DNA of 64,000 nt, from NCBI GenBank assembly GCA_028023455.1, contig JAQFVV010000020.1, positions 10,403,092 to 10,467,091 of the forward strand. Reading direction: 5' to 3'. Both the position numbers and the translations under genes were made by a program. Under the pieces are notes generated by a model that was not told where the DNA came from, ran no database searches, and was given only the letters and a program-made list of their open reading frames with translations. Positions 35,863 through 46,392 of this stretch are shown here, in pieces. Source of the stretch: Epiperipatus broadwayi (taxonomy: Eukaryota; Onychophora; Udeonychophora; Euonychophora; Peripatidae). Numbering within the stretch: position 1 is the stretch's first letter; every line of letters starts with the position of its first letter.

Positions 35863-36030
35863 ATTCATGGATCCTCACTGACGAAGGCCACAGGCCAGAA
35901 ACTAGTCTGGGGATATTAGATGAGTAGGCACTAGATAGGGATTTTATGCTTAAGCTTTCTGGCATCTATTTATTGCTATGGCTTGCACTGAGTGGCACTA
36001 CTGTATAGAGAGTTTCGCCTGTTTTAAGTA
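35862..36030 (+). repeat. Hammerhead repeat family B, copy 3
   Basis: A plus-orientation unit starting at the ribozyme fold (35,871) and running through GATGAGTAGGCACTAGATAG and TTTTATGC to ACTGTATAGAGAGTTTCGCC near 36,027. The tail block is absent, so it is 3' truncated. Confidence 0.75.
35871..35914 (+). ncRNA. Hammerhead ribozyme fold B2 (core intact)
   Basis: Stem I ATCCTCA (35,871-35,877) pairs with TGGGGAT (35,908-35,914) over 7 bp with one G-U. The core CTGACGA is at 35,878-35,884. Stem II GGCC/GGCC (35,886-35,889 with 35,893-35,896) has an ACA loop and flanking A35,885/A35,897. GAA is at 35,898-35,900. Stem III A-C (35,901-35,902) pairs with G-T (35,905-35,906) around TA. The cleavage-site base is C35,907 in a GTC triplet. 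All invariant hammerhead core bases are present. Stem II is unusual for the A/A pair next to the core. This is the best ribozyme candidate in the window. Confidence 0.7.
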
Positions 36031-36034
36031 CAGT

Positions 36035-36700
36035 GTCAATGTATATTATAAATTTGTGGCATGAGATATATAATAAATAAAGAGCTACAATTTTTTTATC
36101 ATATAATAATGTCAAGTCTCACAGTTTTAATATCCAATCATTTTTAGCAAACAAACTATTGAAATAAAATTGTATTCTTCGCAAATATAAATAACTGTTG
36201 AATGAAATTGGTTTTGCTTAATTTTCTCAAAGCAGAGTCACTTTTAATACCCAAATCAATACTCATATATATATTTTATAAATGTATATGAAATATTATA
36301 TAAGTGTTGTGATCTTTTTCAATCACCATATAATAAATGTATTACATCATTAATATCAAAACGATTTTTAGCAAACAAAAGTGAATCCACTTTTGCCTGC
36401 AGCTAAAAATATACAGCAACAAATTCAGACAAAAATAAACCATGAGAACGAAGTTGAATTCACGTGAATTTAACAACTCTCAAATAAATAGGATTTTACT
36501 TAATTTTTCCAAGATGTAGTGACTTATTAAATATTCATTTTTAATAATTTTGGAAAAGACCAAAATCAAAGTTAAATAAATCTAAGCTTATAAAATGTTA
36601 TATAATAAATTAAGAGCTACAATGTTTTTCACTTATTATGTTATATATACATAATTTTTGTCTGTATTATTGAGATTATTTGTTGAATATGTGTTCTCTT
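36035..36700. repeat. Degenerate AT-rich internal repeat
   Basis: Blocks recur with variable spacing: ATTTTTAGCAAACAAA at about 36,142 and 36,364, AGAGCTACAAT at about 36,078 and 36,609, and a TTACTTAATTTT-CAAAG-like block at about 36,211 and 36,492. It looks like an old tandem or nested duplication. There is no coding signal. Confidence 0.4.
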
Positions 36701-36768
36701 CCTAAAGAAAGGTACAGTAACTAGACAAAGATTACTCAGACCAATTAATATCTTATTTATATGTAAAC

Positions 36769-36839
36769 ACGTTAGCCGGGAAGCGAACCCAGGCCAGCTG
36801 CTTGGAAGGCAGCTATGCTAACCACTAGGCCAACAACGC
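36769..36839 (-). tRNA. tRNA-Gly(TCC)-like sequence, possibly a pseudogene or SINE head
   Basis: Read on the minus strand, it starts GCGTTGT and has box A TGGCCTAGTGG, a perfect 5-bp anticodon stem GCTGC/GCAGC around loop CTTCCAA (anticodon TCC at 36,804-36,806), and a T arm CTGGG-TTCGCTT-CCCGG (box B GGTTCGCTTCC). The acceptor stem pairs at six of seven positions, two of them G-U, with one T/C mismatch next to the D arm. There is no poly(A) tail, and no TTTT terminator directly downstream. It could be a functional but slightly diverged tRNA gene, a decaying one, or the head of a SINE. A related, shorter tRNA-Gly-derived SINE lies at 61.7 kb. Confidence 0.6.
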
Positions 36840-36849
36840 TTGACAAAAG

Positions 36850-39555
36850 AGAAGTATCTTATCAGTCACAATTTGCCATTACTTACAAACTATATTGAGC
36901 TCTTTATATCTACCTACATATATACTTTTTTATGTGACTTCTATATGCATAGCAATTTCTCATGAAACTTTCAATTATTAAAAATCTTTAAAATTATTAT
37001 AGACTTTATTTAATCAATTATTGTTAAAAAGATAAAAATGTCAGTTAAAAATTCAATAATTCATAATGGCAAAATTGTCAGATGGGAGAAGCAATCAAGC
37101 ATAGAACGGTGGTGTTAATCTTGTTGTTTCAGGTCTTGAAGTTTTCACTTTTCATTCATGGATAAAGTTGAGATCATCCAGTAAAACAAGTAATGCCAGA
37201 TTTTTTTCTAAGTTACTAGATATTCTTTAAAGTCCAAAATTGTTTTTTAAAATCTTTTTTTAAATGATGTACAGTACACTCATATATATATACACACATA
37301 AAGATAGTTAACCTAATATATTAATTGATCGATAGTTAAATTTGGGCCGTTTCAATTCTGTTATTGATTTTTGACTAACTTATTTATATAATTTATGTTA
37401 TGAAATTAAAAATTTGGTATAGCGTCAAAACAAATCTTGCATTTATGTATATATTTATACACTTAATATGTCTCTCTCTCTATATATATATATAATGAAA
37501 GTATAATTTTACCAGAGTTGGGACAATCCTAAATGTAAATGATGCTGTCCGGATAAAATTTCGGAACAGCAAACATTTTGCGTTATTTTATAGATTTATT
37601 GATAAGCAAATGTATTTTTAAACTTTAGATTAAATTATTTATTGCTTATATACAGAACTGAAAAATTAAAAATGTTAAGTTTTTGGTAAATATTGTCAGT
37701 CAATTTTAAAATTATTTCTTAAATTTAGGGCAAAATACACATAAAAGCATCAACTTATTATCTATTATTTTCAAACCTTTTTTTAATAATAGAAAAAAAG
37801 TTTTAAAAAAAAATCTAATTTGAGATGATTCATTTTTTTGCAATTTATACTGGTTTTAAAAAATGATTATTCAAATTACGGTCTAGCAAAGACCTGTTTA
37901 ATGAATTTTTATAAAGAAATAATGAAACAAAAGATACTGCTCACTGAATTTCCAATTGCAGGTTGAAACGTTTTTAAATGAATTTACTCTCTAGCTAAGA
38001 ATAAGCCCATTTTCCGATCAATATTGGATGATTTACTTATCTGGCTATAAGATGGTTAATTGAAAAGAAATCCTAAGCCAGTTGAAAAAAACTTACATTT
38101 CTATAATTTTAATTCAAATTCAGATCACAGGTATGGGAGGCAGACGTGCGACCTTTTGACACCTAAAGCCGTTTTACCAATGAGTCATGTATAAAATTAT
38201 AGGTGTTGTGAAAATAATCTATATTTGATATAATGTGATTTTGAGTCCTGCAATTATAACCAGAGTACTGTGTTTAACATGAAAATTCTAAGAATCAAGG
38301 ACGTTATAACGAGTGGTGTTTTTGCTGCAATTAGAATGGGACTGTGGTTAACTAGAAATTATTTTGTTTTTAAGTAAGGAACCGTGCGAGATATATAAAA
38401 AATTTATTCGAAGGACTATGTTCAGGGATCGCTTGTTAACGCCTGAAAAGCTTTTCGGGGACACTTGGGGGCAACTTAGGTCACTGGATTAAGAGCCTAT
38501 CCTCAGGCATGCTAATTAAATATTAATTCAAGCTTAAAAAAATAAATGGTCCAGTCAGATGGAGAATAACAAAGGATTGCTGCCAATTAAAATACGAACT
38601 GCATAATGATCACCAGCTAAGTCAGTAAATGAAGAGCCCGTTGTTCTGATATAAAACTAGTCACATAATAATTACAGACTAAGTTTGAACGATGAGTTTC
38701 TTGCTCTGATCATGAAATTAATTTATCATAATAATTGTAACTAATGTATCAAACGAATATATTTTCTAATTTGGAAAATTATTTACTAATGATTGTTGTA
38801 ATAAGTATAGCAAATCTAAACAAATGTATACCAAAAAGATTTATACTATAATTGTATGCGTATTTTCCTTAATAATAATAAAAAAAAGAATTCAAATGAT
38901 CATAAGTGACTAAATCAAATTTTAGCATTTCAAAAACATCAGTAATCTTATAAAATATTTTCTTTAGCGTGAGTAAGCTTTTGTTTAGAAGGTGAATATT
39001 TTAGATTTTGGTAAAATTAAGAATACAGAATATATATTGTAAAACATAATTATCAATATTACATTTTATATGCAATGATTATGAACTAACTATTCAAAAA
39101 GAAAATACATAACCAAACAAAATAATTTACAATATTTATGATTTGCAATTCATAATCATAGCTATCAACGTAATGAAAGAAGTGTCATTTGATTTCTCTT
39201 AATATATACAAATAGGTAAAAAAGGTGAAACATTCTTTTTAATAAATATTTCAGATCAAAGGCGTCAACAGTCTCTCAAAGAGAAACAGCGGAGAAGTCA
39301 GTACTCTCTAGGCTTGCACTATTTATCTACTAATGAAATTTAAAGTGTTTTCTATTTTTGTTTTATTTTATAGATAAGAATAACTAGTTGACCACTTCCC
39401 CAATTAAATGGTTAGCTGGTTTGATTTATAGATATATACTTGAAAAAAAATATTTTAACTCTCTTGCTAAAAAGTTTTTATTTGTCTTTGATTTGAATCC
39501 TTGGTCATATCCATTGCAAGTTGATATACTTTCTCTGCATTAAAAGACACACACA
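36850..39555. other. Non-coding AT-rich DNA
   Basis: No supported gene. A more GC-rich patch at 38,290-38,520 has no recognisable content. A weak tRNA-like block is listed separately. Confidence 0.4.
38128..38196 (-). repeat. Weak tRNA-like or SINE-like block
   Basis: On the minus strand it contains TGACTCATTGGTAAAACGG (box A-like) followed by GGTGTCAAAAGGTCGCACG and TCTGCCTCCC (a possible damaged T arm), then an AT-rich tail. No clean cloverleaf could be drawn. It is offered only as a possible diverged SINE head. Confidence 0.25.
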
Positions 39556-39560
39556 CAGTA

Positions 39561-40752
39561 CACCTGGGTCTCGTTTTACGCGGATTTATTTAACACGCTT
39601 TTGAAGTTAGGCGATTCATGTGTCTTCGGAAGTCGAACTCCGATAATGCGCTATTACTTAAATAATAAATTTCGCGCACTTACATCCTATTGAAAGTAAT
39701 AGCACATTATTGGAATTCGACTTTCATCTTAGTAATTTCAATATTTTCAGTGCTTTATAATAGTAATACTTTATGCAATAATGAAATTAAATCATGATTT
39801 CCACATTTAATGTATACCCACATTAAATTTTATAAGATTATAATCTAAATTTGTTCAAACATTGTGCATGCTAATTTTGCATTTTAAATCACATTCTGTT
39901 TTTGCTTTTTAAAAAAGAACGTAATCAATTATTAATCATTTAGTGTCTGCAAGTTTATTTTTAAAAGGTGAGTAATAGCAGTGGGCACAATTAAATTTGA
40001 CAATTAAAAATTAAAATCTGATTTTTTAATTATAATTAACAAGTTAAAAATTACTTAAGGCGACCTGAAATTAATGTGATGTGAAAAAGATAATGAAATA
40101 GAAGTGGAACCTGTTCCTTTCACTGCAAAAATGATTCCAGAAGGTCTTCAACTTTTTAATCAGTTTGCAAATTATTTTCTTATTAATGACACTAATCATG
40201 AACGTGCTTTTAAATTCCAATGAGAGCTAAATGGTTATATGTCTGGATATCGCAAGCTTCATAAACAATTAATAAAATCATCATCTCAAAGATTAATTAC
40301 TAATTATGTTGTCACCGGAAAACCATTAACACAACATGAGAGTGAAGTTGGCATTAGTTGTATTTCCTCTTGTGAAGAATCAGATTTTTTACCCGTTTGC
40401 AAATGAACCTGTTTATCGGCAAATAGCGATATTAATTAAAACGTGTATAAAAAAATGTATGCATAAAAATACATATTGCTTTGAATAAAATTAAATATTA
40501 TAGTTAAAAAAAGTTTGTCTTGTATCAATTTTTTTCAAATTTGAAATTTTTTATTAGTCATATTTTATTTCCTTATTTTTTTAACGCGAATTTTAAAGTA
40601 ATTTTGTGTTGGTGCTTTGCTTTTACGCGATTTTTGAAAAATCACAGTCCGTATCCCCCCTTTTTCAAGGTAAGTTATGTCTATTTTTGAGCGATTTCTT
40701 TTGCGCATGTTTTCTGAGGAACCTATCTATCGCGTAAAATGAGACCCAGGTG
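39561..40752 (+). mobile_element. Tigger/pogo-like element, copy 2
   Basis: 1192 bp with inverted ends CACCTGGGTCTCGTTTTACG and, inverted from the right, CACCTGGGTCTCATTTTACG: 19 of the first 20 bases match. TA flanks both sides (39,559-39,560 and 40,753-40,754). It still contains the last ~100 codons of a jerky/Tigger transposase. The N-terminal DNA-binding and DDE regions are deleted. It is the same family as the 885-bp element at 27 kb. Confidence 0.92.
40101..40406 (+). pseudogene. Tigger/jerky transposase C-terminus
   Basis: The reading frame begins EVEPVPFTAKMIPEGLQLF and continues NDTNHERAFKFQ, one in-frame TGA, ELNGYMSGYRKLHKQLIKSS, SQRLITNYVV and an acidic serine-rich end before TGA at 40,404. 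Jerky- and Tigger-type proteins end in the same way: a helical segment with ERA-KFQ, MSGYR-IYK-L, then SKITSFF-like wording. No catalytic DDE residues remain. Confidence 0.75.
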
Positions 40753-40754
40753 TA

Positions 40755-41720
40755 TATATATAAAGTCCAACCACTAAGAGAACTAGAGGTTTAATTTCTG
40801 AATCTTCCCACCAGAAATGATAATCCATTTTTAAATTTAAATATTGTGATTACACATTACTTGGTTTTAAAAATTGAAAACTTTTATAACCAAATATACA
40901 TAATAATATATGCTATTAAACTTTTTAATGTAATGTTATAATTCTAAAAATAAATACTATCATTATGCATATTAAGAAAAGCTTATTCATTTCTTTTAAC
41001 CTATTATTCTTAATTCATTTAACATAATATATTTAGCATACTTTCAACTAATCTGTAGTCATAATCATAACAGAAATACATAAAGCAAATTATATAATTT
41101 ATTGGGATTGGAATTTTTCAGTGCAGTAATAAAATGTAAATGAGTGGATTTATATAATACACTTTTTGAAGGGAGGGGAGTTCAGGACTCTTTCTTATTT
41201 ATAGCATGTTATTAGTGATGTGCCAAGCCACTTTAATCTTGCATTTTGTGTCATTTCTTTCAGAATAGAAGCTGGCTACCATAAGCACAAATGTGTAGCC
41301 ATATTTGGTTTTATGTTCTAGAAATATGGATCTAACTTCAGCATTAGTTTTAACTCTATTATACTGGTATCTGCTGTTGGGAAACCCCATTGTAAGGTTA
41401 GCATTAGATTCACCAAAGTAAACAATCCTTCAGTTTGTATGATTGCATGTGATCTTGTATATTATCTGGGTAGACTGCTCTGGAGACAACCTATCCTTGA
41501 TGTTTATTAAGAGGTTATAGGGGGGGGGTGATAGTGTTTATTTTTGAATTACAATTCCTATAAAAAAAGATACAAAATTATACTACAACATTATATGCTT
41601 CTCACAATGGGTAAAAATGATTTCTCTCCACATTGAAATATCCAAACTTTAAGGAATTTTTATTAAATAATTAAATACTAATAAGTAAAAAAATATGTAA
41701 TGAATAAAAATATAATCAAA
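40755..41720. other. Non-coding AT-rich DNA
   Basis: No supported gene. A 9-G run lies at 41,520-41,528. Confidence 0.45.
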
Positions 41721-41730
41721 TGGTTTAGAG

Positions 41731-42131
41731 CAGGGGTGGGCAAATAGCAGCCGGAGGACCACATGTAACCCACTAAGAGTTTTTATGCGGCCCACCAAGA
41801 CAATCAGTAAAATCCACATTGAACTGAAATTTCCTTCCGTGCACGGCCAAAGAAGATTTGTCTCATATTTTTCACTAGGATGGCCATATCAATACAAATG
41901 TGCAGTGTACATACAATGTGCTGTGCTTTTCCAGTTGATCTGGTTAATTTCAATTTTGTCTTTGCATTAGCAAATATAGACAAACAAATATTTCTTTGGT
42001 AATACAGGAACTAAAACAGTGTATTTATTGTGTCATGAAAAAAGGTGTGGCCCTCTGCTAACCTTCAGTTCCACAATGCAGCCCTCTGCCAACCTCTGTG
42101 GCTCCCAAGCCAAAACCATTGCCCACCCCTG
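41731..42131. mobile_element. hAT MITE, 401 bp, Charlie-like ends
   Basis: Starts CAGGGGTGGGCAAA and ends with the inverse TTGCCCACCCCTG. The 8-bp duplication GTTTAGAG lies at 41,723-41,730 and 42,132-42,139, exact on both sides. The interior (GCGGCCCACC near the left, GTGGCCCTCTGC near the right) resembles non-autonomous Charlie-type hAT elements. No transposase is encoded. Short open frames on both strands through it are chance. Confidence 0.95.
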
Positions 42132-42144
42132 GTTTAGAGCTAAG

Positions 42145-45100
42145 GAACTCATAAGTTCAAGCATTAGAAGTCTTAGAGCTCCAGAGTCTTCCGTTCTATT
42201 CTTACACCAAATCACGAAGGGTTATGCATCCAATTAAATTAATTCCAAAAATTTCTGATAGCTTTTTTATCAAAATGATTTCTGCAAAATATTTATAATA
42301 TCAAAATTAGATAACCCTGATAAATAGATAACCCTGATAATAAAAAAAATACCCAACTTTATTACTAATCCTACCTTTTAGGTTTTGAATGTAAAGTTTG
42401 CCATCAATATGTTTAAATAATAAATACATTCTTTCCATGGTTGTAAATTATAAGGAAATCTTACAACCATTCCTATGTAGCATTTTCCTAGAATTGAAAT
42501 AATTTCATGTGCTTTATAATAAAGTAAAAGGTAATTATTTTATTCACATATATTGTAACATTATGGAAAAAAGGAATAATGCTGGGAAGATGGGAAATAC
42601 ATTACCATCCCCATTGAATCATAGTCAGTCAATAAATAAAATGAATCTGAGCAGACAAATGGAATTTACTTAGGAAAAAATAAAGAAAAAGTTATAACTA
42701 TAACAGTATTACCAGTGTTAATCAACAGCCATCTCGTGTGACTAGATCTAAAAGAGATTCTATATTAAAAGACAGGCTATTTACTTAGTCACTGCCAAAC
42801 TTAAGGCAAAATATAACAATCATCGGGATACCCATACTTAAGTGTTAATATATCTATTATAAAAAATAATTCTGGGATCCTGATACATGCTGATCATCAT
42901 CAATGCTCATGGCCTCTTGGTATTTTAAGCATTCTGGCCATCAATAAAATAATAATTGTCTTAAAGTGATGGACTTTGAAGATGGCATTTACCTTTGCAC
43001 TATCCAGATAATTATCTGGATGCCCAAACACCAACATATATTCCTACATCTATATATAAAATTAACTGTTATTGCTTGTGACTAGCTTGCGATACATGGT
43101 CTTTAGGGACTGCGATTGTAAACAAGAGAAAATACAAACATATAATCTATTTTAGCATTAAATAACTTTACTGGAATAACTTAACAACAATGATAGATAA
43201 ATTTATTAATTAGAAATAATAAAAATAAAAAGAAAATTAAATGTCTGTTAAGTATTTTACAAATATAAATACATCATTCTAATTTTGATTCATAAATAAT
43301 AGAAAATATGTTATAAGAGTGTAATTTTCAAATATATCAATGTAAGTTTACAAGCACACAGTCATGCGCTATAATAATATAAAATTAACATTCTAATTGT
43401 CAATAAATTAATATTGTATCCTAATGATATTTCATTTGTCAACAATAAATCTATTAAATCCATATATCAGTATTATTATATTTTCACCAGACATAATTAA
43501 TTCAACATTCAAAGTAAACATTAAACAAATGCACACACACATGCATATTCTAATATAGAATAAAATATTTGCTACTAATTTTAAATATCATCTCACAAAT
43601 CATGTTATTAGTACATTACTTTTAATTGTAATTAAAAGTTTTTTTAAAAAAAAACATTCTGTTTGAAAGTTCTTTTAAAACTCTTTGGCTATTGCTTTTT
43701 TATTTACAATATTTGAGAAAGATTTGTGAGTTTAATTTTCTAATTCCAAAATAAAATATTTTATGAATGATAACTGGAAGAAATCATTTGCAGAAAAATT
43801 GGTCATTTACTCTTATTTTCTTCCTACAGTTTTTTTTACTTGAATAATTTAAAAGTTATTTATTTTTAAAACTTATAAATTAAATATTAAACATTATCTG
43901 TAAAGTTAAGTGTTTGAAATAAAACCATTTTCAATAGATATATTATACTCAATAGCTAATATTTGTGAACTAGATCCCCTGTATGTGTTGTATATGTATG
44001 ATGCTAGTTTTAGGCTTCTTTGCATATAAACAAAACAGCATATTTATAAAACAGCACAGCAGTTTTCAGTAAGCTTGTCAGCATTGGAATTTCTTGATAA
44101 GCTATCCTATTACAATTATGTCCATGATAGAACAATAAACAGACTCATTGACATTTTCAGGATAAGCACAGGTCAATGTTGGCAGTTGTTCATCCTCATT
44201 CAGTCTATAGTTTGATGGACTTTAGGCAGGTAAGCAGTCTATTACACATATTGTAACGTTCAGAATCGTATGATTAGCCAACAAGATTCAGAGACCTAGC
44301 AAAAGTACTTCAAACCCAGTATGTTCGGGATATGGTAGTCGCGGAACAGTACTAAGCTTTAACCTATTTGCCAGTGCTCCAAAATCTTCACTATCCAACC
44401 AATGCTCCTGATGCTACTAATGGTTATCGTTTTTCTTCGGTCCCGGTGGTCAGGGTAGAAACAAGGACTCTCAATTCAAACCTAGCCTATCATGCACTAG
44501 ACTTTATTAATTTAATCTCAGATATTCACTAAATACTATGATATAGCTTAAACTATTATTAATATTTCATAGGTTTTGAATACATACATATGATTTAATC
44601 AAGTGTGGATATAGATGAGTGGATATGATGAACCAGGGAATGACATGACAACGGTATAGATATATACAATTTATTAATACAATTAGAAAATATAATTAAT
44701 AACAATCATGTTTGGATCTAATCATGATCCATGTATGGGATTACATTTTTTTTAACCAAAAAAAAAATATAACAATTACGTTTGATGATCAATAGTGATA
44801 ATAGTACATAATTTCAATATCCCCAGAATAAATATATGGTTTTAGAAGAGGTCACCTGACAATAATGACAATTAAGGTTGTGAAATATATAAAATAATAA
44901 TTACAATAATGAACCTCAGTATTAGATGTGTGTGTGTACATTATAATGAAATCATACTGGATTCCATGACAATAACAATTGTGATTCGATACCAAAAAAA
45001 AAATTTAACCAAAAAATGATAGTTACACGCACAGTAAATAATCAGTATTATACTGTGTGTCAGCATAAAACGAAATTTTATATTGAGTGATAATATTTTA

Positions 45101-46245
45101 TCAAGAAATATGCCACTATAAAATTAATATGCCAATTTTGGAGAGCAAACACAATACTTGCTTATATTACGCTAGAGGCCAAATGAATATATATAACAAA
45201 TTTATGCGTGTGTTTACATACATAGGGGAAGTAGAGTATATATATATTTGTCATTATAATATTTTATTGTTAGTCTTCTCAGCAGGAGTTATGGACAAAA
45301 GCATAATGTTATTACCCTTTATTATTAATAATTATATGAAAAATATGGCTTATCTATTTCCCACAGAATTAACAACAGGTATGATTAAGAAATCTAATTA
45401 CAGCGTTCAGTAGCGTCGAGGTTTGAATCCTGTGCTGGCTATATTATTAGCATTGGCAAACGTGGACCAATCTTCTTTGTCGAGCAGTAATGTATATATT
45501 CCTATAGTAACACATCCGCATTCAGCTTGACTTGTGTAGGAAATAATAGAGCGTGGGTTTTGAATCACTATCTTTATAGAGTATACCCATTCATCGGCTC
45601 AAAGAAAGGCATGTCTATCTCGTATCGCCAAGATCGGTAAAATATCCGCGTGGCAGACCGCATAGCATTACTCGACATATTTTTATTATTAAAAACCATA
45701 TAGGCACAGATCAATGTATTAAGCTACTGCTATATTTGCCCATTGAAAGCATTAATTTATATCTGCATAGATGTTTTTCCTAAACCTGTCTTTAATAAGT
45801 AATAATGGAGAAATCAGACAACCATATCTTATAGGCTATAAAATGCCCAAGTATTTCAAATATGAATCTTAACTATAAAATGCTAAAGAGGCAAGAAAAA
45901 TACTACTGCTGAGATATTTCTTTCCCCAAATGCATGCCTCACTAAATATACATATAGAGTGAGATAACCCATATCTTTGCAATAAGTAATATTGCCTATT
46001 TTAAATTTTAAAAGAAGAACTAGCATTATTTTCATTATTATTTTTTTACATTTAAATAAACGCATACACACTTATATATATACCATTCTACCTTCTTTAA
46101 TTGTCACAAAGAATCTTAATCTAAATCAAATAAAATAATTTGAACACTTATTTATATTTTAAATTTCTTTACCGAGATACTGTGATTATGTATATACGGG
46201 AAGAGGGCGGAATTTTTTTTATACAGATATTTGATTTCTTTTCTA
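42145..46245. other. Non-coding DNA with a GC-richer patch
   Basis: No supported gene. A 21-bp direct repeat of ATAGATAACCCTGATAA type occurs near 42,307-42,340. Two GC-richer blocks at 44,250-44,500 and 45,400-45,680 bracket an AT-rich middle with repeated ACAAT and AAC-A-run patterns. The second block has a box-B-like GAGGTTTGAATCCTG at 45,418. These blocks may belong to one unrecognised element, but I could not find matching ends. Confidence 0.4.
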
Positions 46246-46392
46246 CCTCTCTTTTTAACTTTCAAACTTTATTGAGGAATTATACAATGGTTACATTGGT
46301 TTTACATATTGTTACTATGGATTATACAGATTATTACAATGATTTATATGCATGTATTATAGAGTTCTGTGGTGTTGTGTTCAGGCGTAATC

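Noticed and set aside
42019-42237. Open frames on both strands near 42.1 kb
   Set aside because: They lie mostly inside the hAT MITE and its flank and have no coding signature.
42990-43030. Palindrome CCAGATAATTATCTGG as a regulatory site
   Set aside because: A single 16-bp AT-rich palindrome in a non-coding region is plausible by chance in this composition.
44250-45680. Possible transposon bounded by two GC-richer blocks
   Set aside because: No inverted or direct terminal repeats and no coding motif could be matched, so boundaries would be guesses.
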